Part shown: positions 1 through 8,875 of the stretch, piece after piece
How the letters are laid out: every line of letters begins with the position of its first letter
Numbering within the stretch: the first letter of the stretch is position 1
Assembly (NCBI GenBank): GCA_963779515.1
Contig: CAVZYN010000018.1
Coordinates: 558,001-622,000 of the forward strand
Reading direction: 5' to 3'
DNA length: 64,000 nt
Origin: CAVZYN01 sp963779515
GTDB lineage: Bacteria > Pseudomonadota > Alphaproteobacteria > Rhizobiales > Hyphomicrobiaceae
Program-made: the position numbers and the translations under genes
Notes under the pieces: model-generated
Told to the model about the DNA's origin: nothing
What the model saw: only the letters and a program-made list of their open reading frames with translations
The model's database searches: none

Positions 1-1
1 C

Positions 2-412
2 AAAGAAGCGATGCACAAGGGTGTCGAGTGGGTTCAGCCGAGCGCCAAGCTCAGTGAGATCGCCGCCATCATGAAGAAGCATGACATCGGATCGGTTCCG
101 GTGGGCGAGAATGACCGCCTCGTGGGCATGGTGACGGATCGCGACATTGTTTGCCGCGCCTTCACCGGCGGCAAGGATCCAGCCAAACTCACGGCCAAGG
201 ACGTGATGACGGCCGGCGTCGTCTACTGCCGCGAGAGCGAAGATCTCGCCGAGGCCATCCGTACCATGGAGCAGAAGAAGGTGCGGCGGCTTCCGGTCAT
301 CAGCGACGACAAGCGGATGGTTGGCATTTTGTCGCTCGGGGACGTCAGTCACGCGGGTCCGCGCGAAATGACCGCCGAAATGGCGCGCGCCGTCAGCGGC
401 CATCATCATTGA
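2..412 (+). CDS. CBS-domain pair protein, 5' end outside window
   Basis: Two CBS domains fill the visible protein. The first ends near VGMVTDRDIVCRAF and the second near VGILSLGDVS. Paired CBS domains usually bind adenine nucleotides and act as sensor modules; here no enzyme domain is attached, so the partner is unknown. The frame stays open to the left edge through codons for Lys-Glu-Ala before the ATG at 11. Stand-alone CBS proteins of this kind normally begin a few residues before the K-E-A-M-H-K-G stretch, so the real start lies outside the window and ATG 11 is probably internal. The C-terminus ends in three histidines. The CBS fold is confident; the physiological role is not known. Confidence 0.85.
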   Translation, partial: KEAMHKGVEWVQPSAKLSEIAAIMKKHDIGSVPVGENDRLVGMVTDRDIVCRAFTGGKDPAKLTAKDVMTAGVVYCRESEDLAEAIRTMEQKKVRRLPVISDDKRMVGILSLGDVSHAGPREMTAEMARAVSGHHH

Positions 413-424
413 TCGCACGCCAGC

Positions 425-467
425 AAAAAAGAAGACCGCGAGCCGCCCCCGCGGTTCACGGTCTTCT
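425..467 (-). terminator. Intrinsic terminator of gcrA
   Basis: Perfect 9-bp inverted repeat (arms 430-438 and 459-467) with an inner GC-rich stem. Read on the minus strand it is followed directly by a run of T (AAAAAA at 425-430 on the plus strand). It lies 53 bases past the gcrA stop, in the right orientation. It may also stop transcription from the CBS gene, but the plus-strand side has C, not T, after the hairpin. Confidence 0.85.
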
Positions 468-519
468 CCCCCCGCTTCGCCGGCGCGCGCAATGAAGGGC
501 GCCTAGCGTCGCTATCCGG

Positions 520-1095
520 TTACTCTTTCACGTCGTCCGCGAATGCCACGGCCGGCGATGCTTGCACGACTTCGGGCGCCGTGATGGGCAAGTGGTGACC
601 GCCATCGCGGTCACGACGGCGTGCCTGCGGCGGCTGGAACGCGCGCCGTGCGTGGAACTCGCAATAGGGCAGGCCATTGACTTTCTTCTTGCCGCAGAAA
701 TGGAACTCCGCGTGTTGCGGGTCGCCGATCGGCCAACGGCAATCGCTCTCCAAGAGCGTGGTGATGAACTTGCGTTCTTTCTCCGGGATCACCAGCTCTT
801 CGACCGGCGACACGTAGGGCTCGGCGTCCCCCTGATAAAGCTGGCGCAGCGCCGGATTGCCCGACTGGTTGAAGCGCGGCTTGTTCGATTGCACGCGCTT
901 GGCCACCTGCTGGCGGCGCGGCCGCATTGATTTCATGCGCGAGGTTGTGGCCCGGCCCGAGAGGCCGAGGCGGTGGACTTTGCCGATCACGGCGTTGCGC
1001 GTCACGCCGCCGAGGCGGCCCGCGATCTGGCTGGCGCTCAATCCTTCGGACCACAGCTTTTTCAGTTGCTCGACCCGTTCATCGTTCCAGGACAT
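520..1095 (-). CDS. gcrA: GcrA cell cycle regulator
   Basis: A transcriptional co-regulator of the alphaproteobacterial cell cycle. In Caulobacter GcrA binds sigma-70 RNA polymerase and acts at promoters carrying CcrM-methylated GANTC sites. The 191-residue protein begins MSWNDERVEQLKKLWSEGLS, the family N-terminal helix-turn-helix, followed by SQIAGRLGGVTRNAVIGKVH. The C-terminal half carries the conserved CRWPIGDP, FCGKK and YCEFHARRAF cysteine/histidine segments. ATG 1095 is chosen because a GGAG lies about 8 bases upstream and similarity to the family starts exactly there; the frame is open for 74 more codons with no family resemblance. It is followed by a clear terminator, so it is probably monocistronic. 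Confidence 0.95.
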   Translation of the reverse strand: MSWNDERVEQLKKLWSEGLSASQIAGRLGGVTRNAVIGKVHRLGLSGRATTSRMKSMRPRRQQVAKRVQSNKPRFNQSGNPALRQLYQGDAEPYVSPVEELVIPEKERKFITTLLESDCRWPIGDPQHAEFHFCGKKKVNGLPYCEFHARRAFQPPQARRRDRDGGHHLPITAPEVVQASPAVAFADDVKE

Positions 1096-1474
1096 CACCG
1101 GCTCCATAGTTCTTGCTGAGGCCGGCGCACACAGGCGCAGCCCCGGGGGCGCGATCAACGGTGTCGGAGACGAGCACGTGTGCGCACAGGCGCAGACGGC
1201 ATCTCCGATCCGATCGATCGGCTGACGGACGCTGGAAGCAACAAATTGACGCTGAACGAGGAACTGACGCTGTCGCGCAACAGGCGCGCCCGGATACAAA
1301 CCGGAGATCGAACTCACCCGACGAGGGCACGACGCGTACAGGACAGAGCCAACGACTTTTGGATCGCAAGACGCGCGATATGTCGTGGCTAACGAGGATC
1401 AACCTACAACAGGCCGTCTTGCAGGCTCAAGCACAAGCCGCATCGCAACAGGGGTTGACGGTCGCCAAGTGGCC

Positions 1475-1550
1475 GATTCGACACAAAACCGGCGACGGAT
1501 CATGGCTGACACAACCCGCCCACAGACGGCCACTGGGGACGACTCGAATC
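1475..1550. promoter_or_regulatory. Cluster of three GANTC (CcrM) sites
   Basis: GATTC at 1475-1479, GACTC at 1541-1545 and GAATC at 1546-1550 sit in the gap of about 510 bases between the coiled-coil gene and gcrA. GANTC is the CcrM methylation site of alphaproteobacteria, and GcrA acts at methylated GANTC. The sites are 380-455 bases before the gcrA start. The rest of the gap (1096-1609) shows open frames but no convincing gene. Confidence 0.35.
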
Positions 1551-1609
1551 GCGATTGACAGAATGGTTGAGCAACAGGTCGCCGCCCGGCCTTAGCAATC
1601 AAGGAAAGT

Positions 1610-1987
1610 TTAGTGTCGCGGTGAGGTCGGCAGCCGCGCCAGGATTGCGTCGAGCTTTTCTTCTATGGGCGTCAGCCGCGTCTCCATGAGTGTCGCCAAA
1701 GCTGCGACTTGGGTCTCGACCGCCGTCAGCCGCGTCTCCATTGTCGCCAGCCGCCCGTCCTGCCCCACCAATTGGCGGGTGACGCCGCCGCGCAGATCGC
1801 GCATGTCCCGGATCATCATGCCCATTTGCGTGTCAAGCAGATTGAGCCGTCCCGCAATCTCGTCGAAGCGCGTCGCGTTTTCGCGCAGAGCCGTCTCCAC
1901 CCGCGAAAACCGCAGGTTCATGATCTCGGGCAGATCGGTGTGGAGCTTTTCCAGGTCGGTCACGCGCTCTTCGAGAGTGGGGATCAT
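1610..1987 (-). CDS. Small coiled-coil protein, unknown function
   Basis: A 125-residue protein built almost entirely of heptad-like helices: LEERVTDLEKL near the N-terminus, and repeated short blocks such as RLATMETRLTAVETQVAAL and METRLTPIEEKLDAILARL in the second half. No signal peptide or membrane segment is visible. The repeated METRLT..E pattern suggests internal duplication of a helical segment. Proteins of this type are common near phage or regulatory genes, but nothing in the neighbourhood gives it a job. The frame has coherent codon use and an ATG at 1987; the function is unknown. Confidence 0.6.
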   Translation of the reverse strand: MIPTLEERVTDLEKLHTDLPEIMNLRFSRVETALRENATRFDEIAGRLNLLDTQMGMMIRDMRDLRGGVTRQLVGQDGRLATMETRLTAVETQVAALATLMETRLTPIEEKLDAILARLPTSPRH

Positions 1988-2130
1988 TTATCCTCGCTGT
2001 GGACCGTAACGCATGCGCGACGGGCGGTCATCTTGGGCGGGCTTCGGCGATTATTCAAATGTAGGCGAAAGTTATCATATACACCACCTAAAGTTGTGGA
2101 TAGCGTGAGGCGCTCTAAAAGGAGGCCCAC

Positions 2131-3182
2131 GTGCCCAACGATCTCTCGCCCATGCCCGGCCTGCAGCCGGTCGCGACGGACTTTGCCACTGTAAATGCCC
2201 TCGTCGGTGGCCATCGGATCTCCCAGGCGATCTATGTCGCGGCCGAACTTGGGGTCGCCGATCATCTGACGGCGGGTCCGCGCACGGCGGTGGATCTGGC
2301 GGCGCGGGTCGGAGCGGATGCCGATGCGCTCAGTCGCGTCCTGCGCTTTCTGACGGGGCTTGGCCTGTTTGAGGAAGTGGCACCCAGCACGTTCGCACTC
2401 ACCGCACAGGGCGCGACGCTCCGCAGCGATGTTGCGGGATCGCTGCGTGCGACGGCGCGCATGGTCGTCAGCGACTATCACTGGCAATCTTGGGGCGCGT
2501 TGCTGACGGCAGTGCGCACGGGTGAGACTGCGTTTCAGCGCGTGCATGGCACCGGCCTGTTCGAGTACCTCGCGGCGCGGCCGGACGCGCAGCGCCTGTT
2601 CGCCGACGCCATGACGGCGAATACGGCACGTGCCGGTACGGGCATCGCTGCGTCTTACGACTTCTCTGGCATCGGCACGTTAGCGGACATCGGCGGCGGT
2701 CGCGGCCTGCTGCTGGCGACACTTCTGCGGGCGTATCCGCATCTTTCAGGCTTGCTGTTCGACCGCGCGGAAGTGGTGGCGGATGCGGCGGCAACGTTCG
2801 CGGCGGAAGGTGTGGCCGCGCGCAGCACCATCGTCTCCGGCGATTTCTTCACGGCAGTTCCGGCAGGCGCAGATGCCTACATGTTGCGCCACATCATTCA
2901 CGACTGGAACGACGCCGATGCGATCCGTATCCTGCAAACATGCCGCGCGGCACTCGGCCCAGCGTCGCGGATTTTGATGATTGAACGTCCGCTGGGAGAC
3001 GCGCATCCGCGTGGCCTGCCGCAGCTGCATTTCGATATGGAAATGCTGGCCAACCTTGGCGGCAAGGAACGCACGCACGACGAGTATCGCGCGCTGTTGA
3101 CGGCGGCGGGGCTGCGGTCACGCGCACCATTGCGCTGGGTGATGCCGCCGGATTTTGCGTGTTTGAGGCGGTTTCAGCATGA
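2131..3182 (+). CDS. SAM-dependent O-methyltransferase, frameshifted near C-terminus
   Basis: Belongs to the acetylserotonin/hydroxyneurosporene O-methyltransferase family: an N-terminal winged-helix dimerisation domain (about residues 20-100), then the SAM fold with the glycine motif LADIGGGRGLLLATLL (around residue 185), DFF at about 235 and the HDWND block. The GTG start at 2131 has an excellent AAAGGAGG Shine-Dalgarno at 2118-2125. Restoring one G near 3117 gives a normal family C-terminus (VTRTIALGDAAGFCVFEAVSA) and a stop at 3180-3182, 350 residues. Without it the frame runs into a palindromic repeat up to 3351. The substrate cannot be told from sequence. Most likely a consensus deletion, less likely a recent mutation. 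Confidence 0.8.
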
Positions 3183-3200
3183 CGCATTGGCGCTGTCGAA

Positions 3201-3290
3201 CCGCCTCACCCTGAGCCTGTCGAAGGGCGAGCGGCCGAGATATTGCAGCGCTTTGGCCGCCTATGGTTCGACAAGCTCACCACGAGGCGG
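3201..3290. repeat. Palindromic intergenic element, copy 1
   Basis: A 90-bp element with imperfect inverted arms at its ends (CCGCCTCACCCTGAGCCTGT and the complementary GACAAGCTCACC..GAGGCGG) around a GC-rich core. A closely related copy lies at 4485-4575. Such elements are dispersed in intergenic DNA of many Hyphomicrobiales. This copy starts 18 bases after the corrected methyltransferase stop. Confidence 0.8.
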
Positions 3291-3311
3291 GTCTGGCCGT
3301 GTGGCTGCGGC

Positions 3312-4418
3312 TTACTTGAAATGCTTCGAGAGCTTCAGGTGCTGGCCCTGATAGTGGCTCTTGAGATCGGAGCCGTAGAGCATTTCGGGCCGTTCGGTGA
3401 GCCGCTCATAAATGAGCCGCCCGATGATCTGCCCGTCGTCGAGAATGAACGGAACCTTGTGCGAGCGCACCTCGAGCACGACACGCGCGCCGGCGCCGCC
3501 CGCGGGCGCATGCCCGAAACCCGGGTCCATGAAGCCCGCATAATGCACGCGGAATTCGCCGACCAGCGGATTGAACGGCATCATTTCGGCCGCGTGCGTC
3601 GGCGGCACGTGCACCGCTTCCTTCGATGCCAGAATATAAAACTGATCCGGATCGAGGATCAGGCGCCGCGCGCCGCGATTGTTGATCGGTTCCCAATAGT
3701 CGAGCACCGCGCAGCTCCCGGGCGCATCGACATCGACGAGGCCCGTGTGCCGTTTGGCGCGATAGCCGATCAGGCCATCTTTCTCGCCGATCAGATCGAC
3801 CGACAGCGCGATGCCACTGCTGATGTCCGAAACGCCGCCCGCCACCAGCGTCTGCGCCGCCTGCAGCTTGACGAGCTCCGCGTCGCTCTCCGTCGGCGTG
3901 CCGATCCGGAACCGGATCTGCGACAACGTCGAACCTTCCCGCACCAGAATCGGGAATGTCTGTGGGCAAATTTCGGCGTAGAGCGGTCCCGTGTATCCGG
4001 CGTTGACCTGGTCGAAGGCTGTCGCCCCGTCGCTGATCACGCGCGTGAACACATCGAGCCGTCCGGTTGAGGATTTGGGGTTGGTGGTCGCGGCAATGTG
4101 CTGCGGCAGCTTCAGGCTCTCGAGCAGTGGCACGATATAGACGCAGCCGGTTTCCAGCACCGCGGCTTTGGTCAGGTCGATGGCATGCAGTTTGATGTCG
4201 CCGAGCTTGTCCGCGACCTTGGCGCCAGGGCCCGGCAGAAAGCTTGCGCGGACGCGATAGGCGACCGTGCCGAGCCTCAGATCGATGCTGGCGGGCTGCA
4301 GTTGCCGCGCTCCGATCGGTTGCGCGAGTGTGAGTGCGCCGTCCGCGATCAAGCCGCGGATCGCCTGCGCCGGTAGAATGCCGGGGGCGGGCGCTTTTGG
4401 TGTTGCTGCTGGACTCAT
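3312..4418 (-). CDS. dcd: 2'-deoxycytidine 5'-triphosphate deaminase (double-length type)
   Basis: Converts dCTP to dUTP for thymidylate synthesis in the cytoplasm. At 368 residues it is about twice the length of the classical Dcd and matches the alphaproteobacterial DCD_N form, in which two trimer-type dUTPase-like folds are fused. Visible landmarks: QPASIDLRLG near residue 45, the first-domain segment NPKSSTGRLDVFTRVISD, and the second-domain segment VGEFRVHYAGFMDPGFGHA with the conserved DPGFG. The ATG at 4418 is preceded by only a weak ribosome site. The gene stands alone between two copies of a palindromic repeat, so it is probably its own transcription unit. Confidence 0.92.
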   Translation of the reverse strand: MSPAATPKAPAPGILPAQAIRGLIADGALTLAQPIGARQLQPASIDLRLGTVAYRVRASFLPGPGAKVADKLGDIKLHAIDLTKAAVLETGCVYIVPLLESLKLPQHIAATTNPKSSTGRLDVFTRVISDGATAFDQVNAGYTGPLYAEICPQTFPILVREGSTLSQIRFRIGTPTESDAELVKLQAAQTLVAGGVSDISSGIALSVDLIGEKDGLIGYRAKRHTGLVDVDAPGSCAVLDYWEPINNRGARRLILDPDQFYILASKEAVHVPPTHAAEMMPFNPLVGEFRVHYAGFMDPGFGHAPAGGAGARVVLEVRSHKVPFILDDGQIIGRLIYERLTERPEMLYGSDLKSHYQGQHLKLSKHFK

Positions 4419-4484
4419 GGGGCCATCCTTGCAGCACCATTAGCCGAGCAAGGCCGGTACGCCAAGCCCGCCCAAATACTCTAA

Positions 4485-4575
4485 CCGCCTCATCCTGAGC
4501 CTGTCGAAGGAGAGGCGGCCCGGCTGTCGCAACAGCCCGGGCCGCCCATGGTTCGACAAGCTCACCATGAGGCGG
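4485..4575. repeat. Palindromic intergenic element, copy 2
   Basis: A 91-bp element. The outer arms of 24 bases (CCGCCTCATCCTGAGC... and ...GCTCACCATGAGGCGG) pair with three mismatches. An inner perfect hairpin (GGCGGCCCGGCTGT / ACAGCCCGGGCCGCC) surrounds a CGCA loop. Same family as 3201-3290; the two copies flank dcd. Confidence 0.85.
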
Positions 4576-4608
4576 ATGTGCAGTCGCAATCGCGGAGCCG
4601 CGCCGCGA

Positions 4609-4830
4609 TCACCCGGCCGGCTTCAGCGCGGGCGCCTTGGTGCCGGCGGCAATGCCCATGACCGCGCGGCCGATGTCGACGGCGGCGCCCGTCACCACCA
4701 GATAGCCGGTGCCGAGGAGGACGAGTGCCACGAGAAACCAATAGACCGGCATCATGCGCCGCAGCAGCAGGTAGCCGATCAATAGGATCGGCAGCGTCAG
4801 TGCGAGAATTCCAACCGTCTGCTCGAGCAT
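4609..4830 (-). CDS. Small two-helix membrane protein
   Basis: A 73-residue protein with two hydrophobic helices (LALTLPILLIGYLLL and WFLVALVLLGTGYLVVTG) separated by a short RRMMPVYW turn, and a short alanine/proline/lysine tail. The ATG at 4830 is favoured over the GTG at 4833 because a GGGGGG tract lies five bases before it. No family is recognised and no partner gene is adjacent; the FAD oxidase begins far upstream on the same strand. Probably a real inner-membrane protein of unknown function. Confidence 0.6.
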   Translation of the reverse strand: MLEQTVGILALTLPILLIGYLLLRRMMPVYWFLVALVLLGTGYLVVTGAAVDIGRAVMGIAAGTKAPALKPAG

Positions 4831-4970
4831 CACAGCCCCCCGTTATCGTCTCTTCGCGTGAGCCCACCGCGCCGGGGCCCGCTCACCGCAGCGTGCGATC
4901 GCACCCGGCGCGACGCCACATATGGCCCCGATGACCGCAGGTACAAGGCGCGTCTCAAAAGTATTTTGCC

Positions 4971-6419
4971 CTAAGAAATTTTCACCAGCTTGCCGGGGTT
5001 CATCAGGTTATGCGGGTCGAACGCGCGCTTGATCGCGTGCATCATGTCGAGTTCGACGGCGCTCTTGTATCGATAGTTCTCCTCGAGCCGCATCCGGCCA
5101 ATGCCGTGCTCCGCGCTGATCGAGCCGCCATGGGCGATGACGATGTCGTGCACGATCGCATTAACCTTCGCAAACTCCGCCATGTAGCGCTCGTAGGTCC
5201 AGTTGAGCGGGCGGATCGGATTGTAGTGGATGTTGCCGTCGCCGACGTGCCCGAACGCGCAATGCCGGATGCCGGGATAGGCTTGCTCCAGCGCTGCATC
5301 GGCTGCCGCGATGAAATCAGCAACCTTGGACACGGGCACCGAGACGTCGTGCGAAATGGTGCCGCCCGCCTTCTGCTGGGCGATCGCCATATCCTCGCGC
5401 ATGCGCCAAAGCTTCGCCGCCTGCGCCTCCGAGCTCGCGATGATAGCGTCGCGCATGAGGCCAGCCTCCATCGCCGCGCCAAGCGCCTCGGAGAGCGGAT
5501 CCTGCAACGATCCTGGCGCGCCTTGGCTCGACACGTCCATCAGCACGTACCAGGGATGGGCTTCGCGCATCGGATTCTCGTGCCCCGGCACATTCTCGAT
5601 CAGCACATCAACGATTTGCCGGCAGATCAGCTCGAAGGCGGAGATGGTGTCACCGAGCTTCTCTTTGAGCTGTCCGAGCAGCGCGACGCCCGCTGCCGGC
5701 GTATCGACTGCGATCCAAGCCGTCTCCCGCGCCGTCGGCAGCGGGAACAGTTTTAGGACGGCCGCCGTGATGATGCCGAGCGTGCCTTCGCCACCGATGA
5801 AGAGCTGCTTTAGATCATAGCCGGTGTTGTCCTTGCGCAGTGCCCTGAGGCCATCCCAGACGCGCCCGTCCGGTAACACCACCTCTAGTCCCAGCACCAG
5901 ATTGCGCGTGTTCCCGTAGCGCAGCACTTGAATGCCGCCCGCGTTGGTCGAGATGTTGCCGCCGATGCGGCACGAGCCTTGAGCACCGAGGCTCAATGGA
6001 AACAGCCGATTGACCTTCCGCGCTTCCTCCTGAATCTGCTGCAGCACCACGCCGGCATCGACCGTCATGGTATCGTTCGCGAGATCGACGTCGCGGACAC
6101 GCTTCAGCCGCTCCGTCGAAAGTACGATCTCGCTCATGTCGTCGTGCGGCTGGCCGCCGAAGGTGAGACCCGTATTACCGCCTTGCGGCACGATCGCAAC
6201 GCGCGCCGCCGCGCAGATCTTCACGACCTCGGCGACCTCCGCCGTCGATTGCGGCCGCACGACCAGTGGCGTCTTGCCGACATTGGAATAGCGCCAGCTC
6301 TTGCGATAGGGCTCGGTATCCACCTCGGCTTCGAGAAACCCCGCCGGACCAACGATCGCCTTGATCCGGTCGACGACGGTTGCGGGAACCGGCGGACGGA
6401 TGCGCATTTCAGAGGTCAT
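4971..6419 (-). CDS. FAD-binding oxidoreductase, GlcD / D-2-hydroxyacid dehydrogenase type
   Basis: Oxidises a D-2-hydroxyacid (lactate, glycolate or 2-hydroxyglutarate class) and passes electrons to an acceptor. The 482 residues show the PCMH-type FAD domain (about 45-230) with PQGGNTGLTFG and GSCRIGGNISTNAGGIQVLR, then the FAD-oxidase C-terminal domain with CAFGHVGDGNIHYN and ISAEHGIGRMR. No GlcE or GlcF partner is adjacent, which argues for a single-subunit enzyme rather than the glycolate oxidase complex. The ATG at 6419 is used; a second ATG four codons in is possible. The exact substrate is open. Confidence 0.88.
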   Translation of the reverse strand: MTSEMRIRPPVPATVVDRIKAIVGPAGFLEAEVDTEPYRKSWRYSNVGKTPLVVRPQSTAEVAEVVKICAAARVAIVPQGGNTGLTFGGQPHDDMSEIVLSTERLKRVRDVDLANDTMTVDAGVVLQQIQEEARKVNRLFPLSLGAQGSCRIGGNISTNAGGIQVLRYGNTRNLVLGLEVVLPDGRVWDGLRALRKDNTGYDLKQLFIGGEGTLGIITAAVLKLFPLPTARETAWIAVDTPAAGVALLGQLKEKLGDTISAFELICRQIVDVLIENVPGHENPMREAHPWYVLMDVSSQGAPGSLQDPLSEALGAAMEAGLMRDAIIASSEAQAAKLWRMREDMAIAQQKAGGTISHDVSVPVSKVADFIAAADAALEQAYPGIRHCAFGHVGDGNIHYNPIRPLNWTYERYMAEFAKVNAIVHDIVIAHGGSISAEHGIGRMRLEENYRYKSAVELDMMHAIKRAFDPHNLMNPGKLVKIS

Positions 6420-6476
6420 GACCCGGTCGATCTCGTGCTATGAGCGGAAAGTTGGCCGCAACTTAGCAAGAGAATC

Positions 6477-6944
6477 ATGACGGACAAGGCCCCAGATCGC
6501 TCATCAGGTATCAGCGGTGGATTTCGCCGCTTGGTCGGCTATCGCCTGCGCACGTGGTCCGAGGGCTACGGCGAAATGGAGCTGGTGATCGGCCCCGAAC
6601 ACGACAACAGCCACGGCATGGTCCACGGCGGCCTTTATGCGACACTGCTCGATGCTGCGATGGGGCATGCGGTGTCGTGGTGCGCCGTATCGGGCAACGT
6701 TCGCAGGGCAACGACGTTGTCGCTGACCACCAACTATCTCAAAGGCGCCAAGTCCGGCACGTTGATCGCGACGGCCAAGCTCGAATCCACGATTGGCCGC
6801 ATCGCCACGGTGACCGGTGAAGTGCGCACCAGCGATGGGCTGCTGTGCGCGACGGGCCTCGCGAGCTTCATGTACTTCGCAGGCAGTGAGCATCGCGACG
6901 GCGTTCCAAGGACACCCCCTGGAGCCCTGGACAGAATCAGTTAA
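6477..6944 (+). CDS. PaaI-type hotdog thioesterase
   Basis: A 155-residue acyl-CoA thioesterase-like protein. The hotdog signature NSHGMVHGGLYATLLDAAMG lies near residues 43-62, and the strand TLSLTTNYLKGAKSGTLIATA follows. Family members hydrolyse phenylacetyl-, hydroxybenzoyl- or other acyl-CoA esters in the cytoplasm. The gene diverges from the FAD oxidase (57-base gap) and faces the CoA-transferase pair tail to tail, so a CoA-ester theme is possible but the genes are not in one operon. Its last 15 or so residues have no family resemblance. Confidence 0.85.
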   Translation: MTDKAPDRSSGISGGFRRLVGYRLRTWSEGYGEMELVIGPEHDNSHGMVHGGLYATLLDAAMGHAVSWCAVSGNVRRATTLSLTTNYLKGAKSGTLIATAKLESTIGRIATVTGEVRTSDGLLCATGLASFMYFAGSEHRDGVPRTPPGALDRIS

Positions 6945-7088
6945 CGACGGCGACGTTTTGATCCCGCGTCGCCAGAACGTGCCAGAACGTGAACGTGTCG
7001 GGATCACGGCTGGCCATGGCAAAAGTGCGATGCCGACATGTCGGCCGCTGAGAGCGCCGGTGCATGCCGCCGAACAGGACGTTGGCCG

Positions 7089-7834
7089 TTACCCGATACC
7101 CCAAACGCGTTTGGCGAATGCGGGATACGTCTGCGCCACCGCGCGCGCAACATCCGTGCGCAGGACGCCGAGTGCGGCAGGCTCGGGCGACGCCGTCTCC
7201 GGAACGTGCGCCGGTTCGTCGTAATCGAACCCTGTCGCGGATCGGACCGCCGCGCGCGTCACGCCCGGATGCAGGCTCGCCAGCGTGAAGCGTGCGCGCG
7301 CGTTTGGTCGAAGGAGAAAACACAGAGCGACGTCACCAGCGCATGCGGCCCGCCCGGACGATAGACGTCGGGCGCGGACGTACCCGGCGCGGAAATGAAA
7401 TCGACCTTTTCGACGAGCGTGCGTGGTGTGTGCTCCTCGCGAAACAAGATCACGCGCGGCACAACGAAGTAGAGGTAGGCCGATCCGAACGATCCCGGAA
7501 ACCGCTGCGTTGCGCGCGGATAGGCGGCAATGTCGCCGGTGCCGACGAGATTGACATTGGCGCCGCCGTCGATCTGTCCGCCCGAGAGAAAGAACGCATC
7601 GATCCGGCCTTGCCCTGCGCAGTCAAAGAGCTCACGTCCGCCATCGGTGAAGGCGTTGTGCTTTTCCGAGCCGAGAATGGAGACGCGCAGCCGGCTTTTT
7701 GTCAGCGCGCGCGCAAGCAGCGCCGCCGATCCAGGGATCGGCGATTGTGCGCCCACCGCCACATGCGACAGCGGCGTCAGCATCGGCGCGATGGCACCGA
7801 TCATCACTTCGGCGGTTGAAAGAGGTGCACTCAT
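7089..7834 (-). CDS. Family I CoA-transferase beta subunit, frameshifted
   Basis: Beta subunit of a GctB/IpdB-like CoA-transferase. The intact part begins MSAPLSTAEVMIGAIAP and contains LGSEKHNAFTDGGRELFD, GQIDGGANVNLVGTGD and the RFPGSFGSAYLY segment typical of the group. The frame breaks in the GC run at about 7291-7303; one missing base restores FTLASLHPGVTRAAVRSATG and a stop at 7089-7091, giving 248 residues. Its ATG overlaps the alpha-subunit stop (ATGA). No glutamate in an ENG context is seen where classical CoA-transferases place the catalytic residue (the segment reads VGAQSPIPGSA), as in the IpdAB branch, so transferase activity should not be assumed. Confidence 0.8.
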
Positions 7835-8669
7835 GCCGGTACGGCGTCGCGCGCGTGTTGCGCCATCCAATTCTGGAACCCGTCGGCCGTTTTTGCCGCT
7901 TGCGCGTAAGCGGCGAGCGCCGCTCGATCGGGCGCATAGACGCCCGCAAGTCCGACCGGCGCCGCACCCCGCGGCGCGATCGCGATCGCCGAAACATAGA
8001 GCGCCGGGATCGTCCCGGCCGCCATCACTGGATCGGCAAGGAAATCCGCGTCTTCGATTGCCTCGACAGTCACCAATGCCGTCTTCGACGCGTGCGCCAT
8101 CAGCATCAATTCGCGACGCACGCCGATCCACACGTTGCCCGCGCGATCTGCCTTGGCTGCATGAAAGAGCGTGACGTCCGGTCGTATGGCGGGGAGCACG
8201 ACGATCGGATCCTTGACGCCGCTCTCGGCGAGCGGGTTGTTGATGACTTTCCAATCCGGGCGCACGCGCAGCAGATCCGACCCGATGATCCCGCGCAATG
8301 GAATGAAGGGAATGCCTTTCTCAGCCGCCTGCAATCCGGCCTGCAGCGCTGGGCATGTCGCGTCCCACATCTCGATTTCGCCGGCCATGAGAGCAGCCGT
8401 AAATCGCGGTGCCAATCCGAACTCGCCGAGCGTCACCGCGGCGGCCTCGACGCGCGCAACGCAACCCGCGCCAATCAACTGGTCGACGTGAAACCCGCCT
8501 TGCGGTACGGCGACGATGTGCAGATCCCGCACGGGTCGCCTCAATCAACTGCGCAACCGCCGTCATGGCGCACCCGGAGTAGTCGGGCGGCAGGGCGATT
8601 TTCGATCCGTTCGGGATCATGTCCGCAAGGGTCGTCACGCGAGACAATGGGCGGGGCCGAGGTGAGCAT
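7831..8669 (-). CDS. Family I CoA-transferase alpha subunit, two frameshifts
   Basis: Alpha subunit of the same complex. Three frames join into one coherent 278-residue protein: MLTSAPPIV from ATG 8669, then VTTLADMIPNGSKIALPPDY, then VRDLHIVAVPQGGFHVDQLI to the C-terminus QHARDAVPA. Two single-base insertions, near 8643-8650 and 8531-8537, explain the breaks. A GGAG lies about 8 bases before ATG 8669. The domain is the CoA-transferase alpha fold (GIIGSDLLRVRPDWKV, LFHAAKADRAGNVWIGV). Translational coupling to the beta subunit supports an obligate pair. The substrate is unknown; the glutaconate/IpdA-like branch is the closest I recognise. Confidence 0.78.
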
Positions 8670-8875
8670 CGCGAATCTCCAATCCTGAAGAAAGTGTAAA
8701 CCACCTGCCACCCGCGGCAAACCGTGTCTTTCGGATGCTCCCCGCGTGCCGTCGCGAGTTAGCTTCAATTTTCAGGAAATTGCACCGGGGCGCTTAGCGT
8801 GACCTTCAAGCCTTTCTGTCAGAACAGTGCCGTGGCGAGACGCGCGGGGCTCTCGCAGATGGACCTTGAGACAAG

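Noticed and set aside
1113..1595. 160-codon plus-strand frame between gcrA and the coiled-coil gene
   Set aside because: Arg/Gln-rich composition, no ribosome site or motif, and it would be antisense to the gcrA leader.
3183..3351. C-terminal extension of the methyltransferase to 3351
   Set aside because: It translates the palindromic repeat after a frameshift; the one-base-corrected frame ends naturally at 3182.
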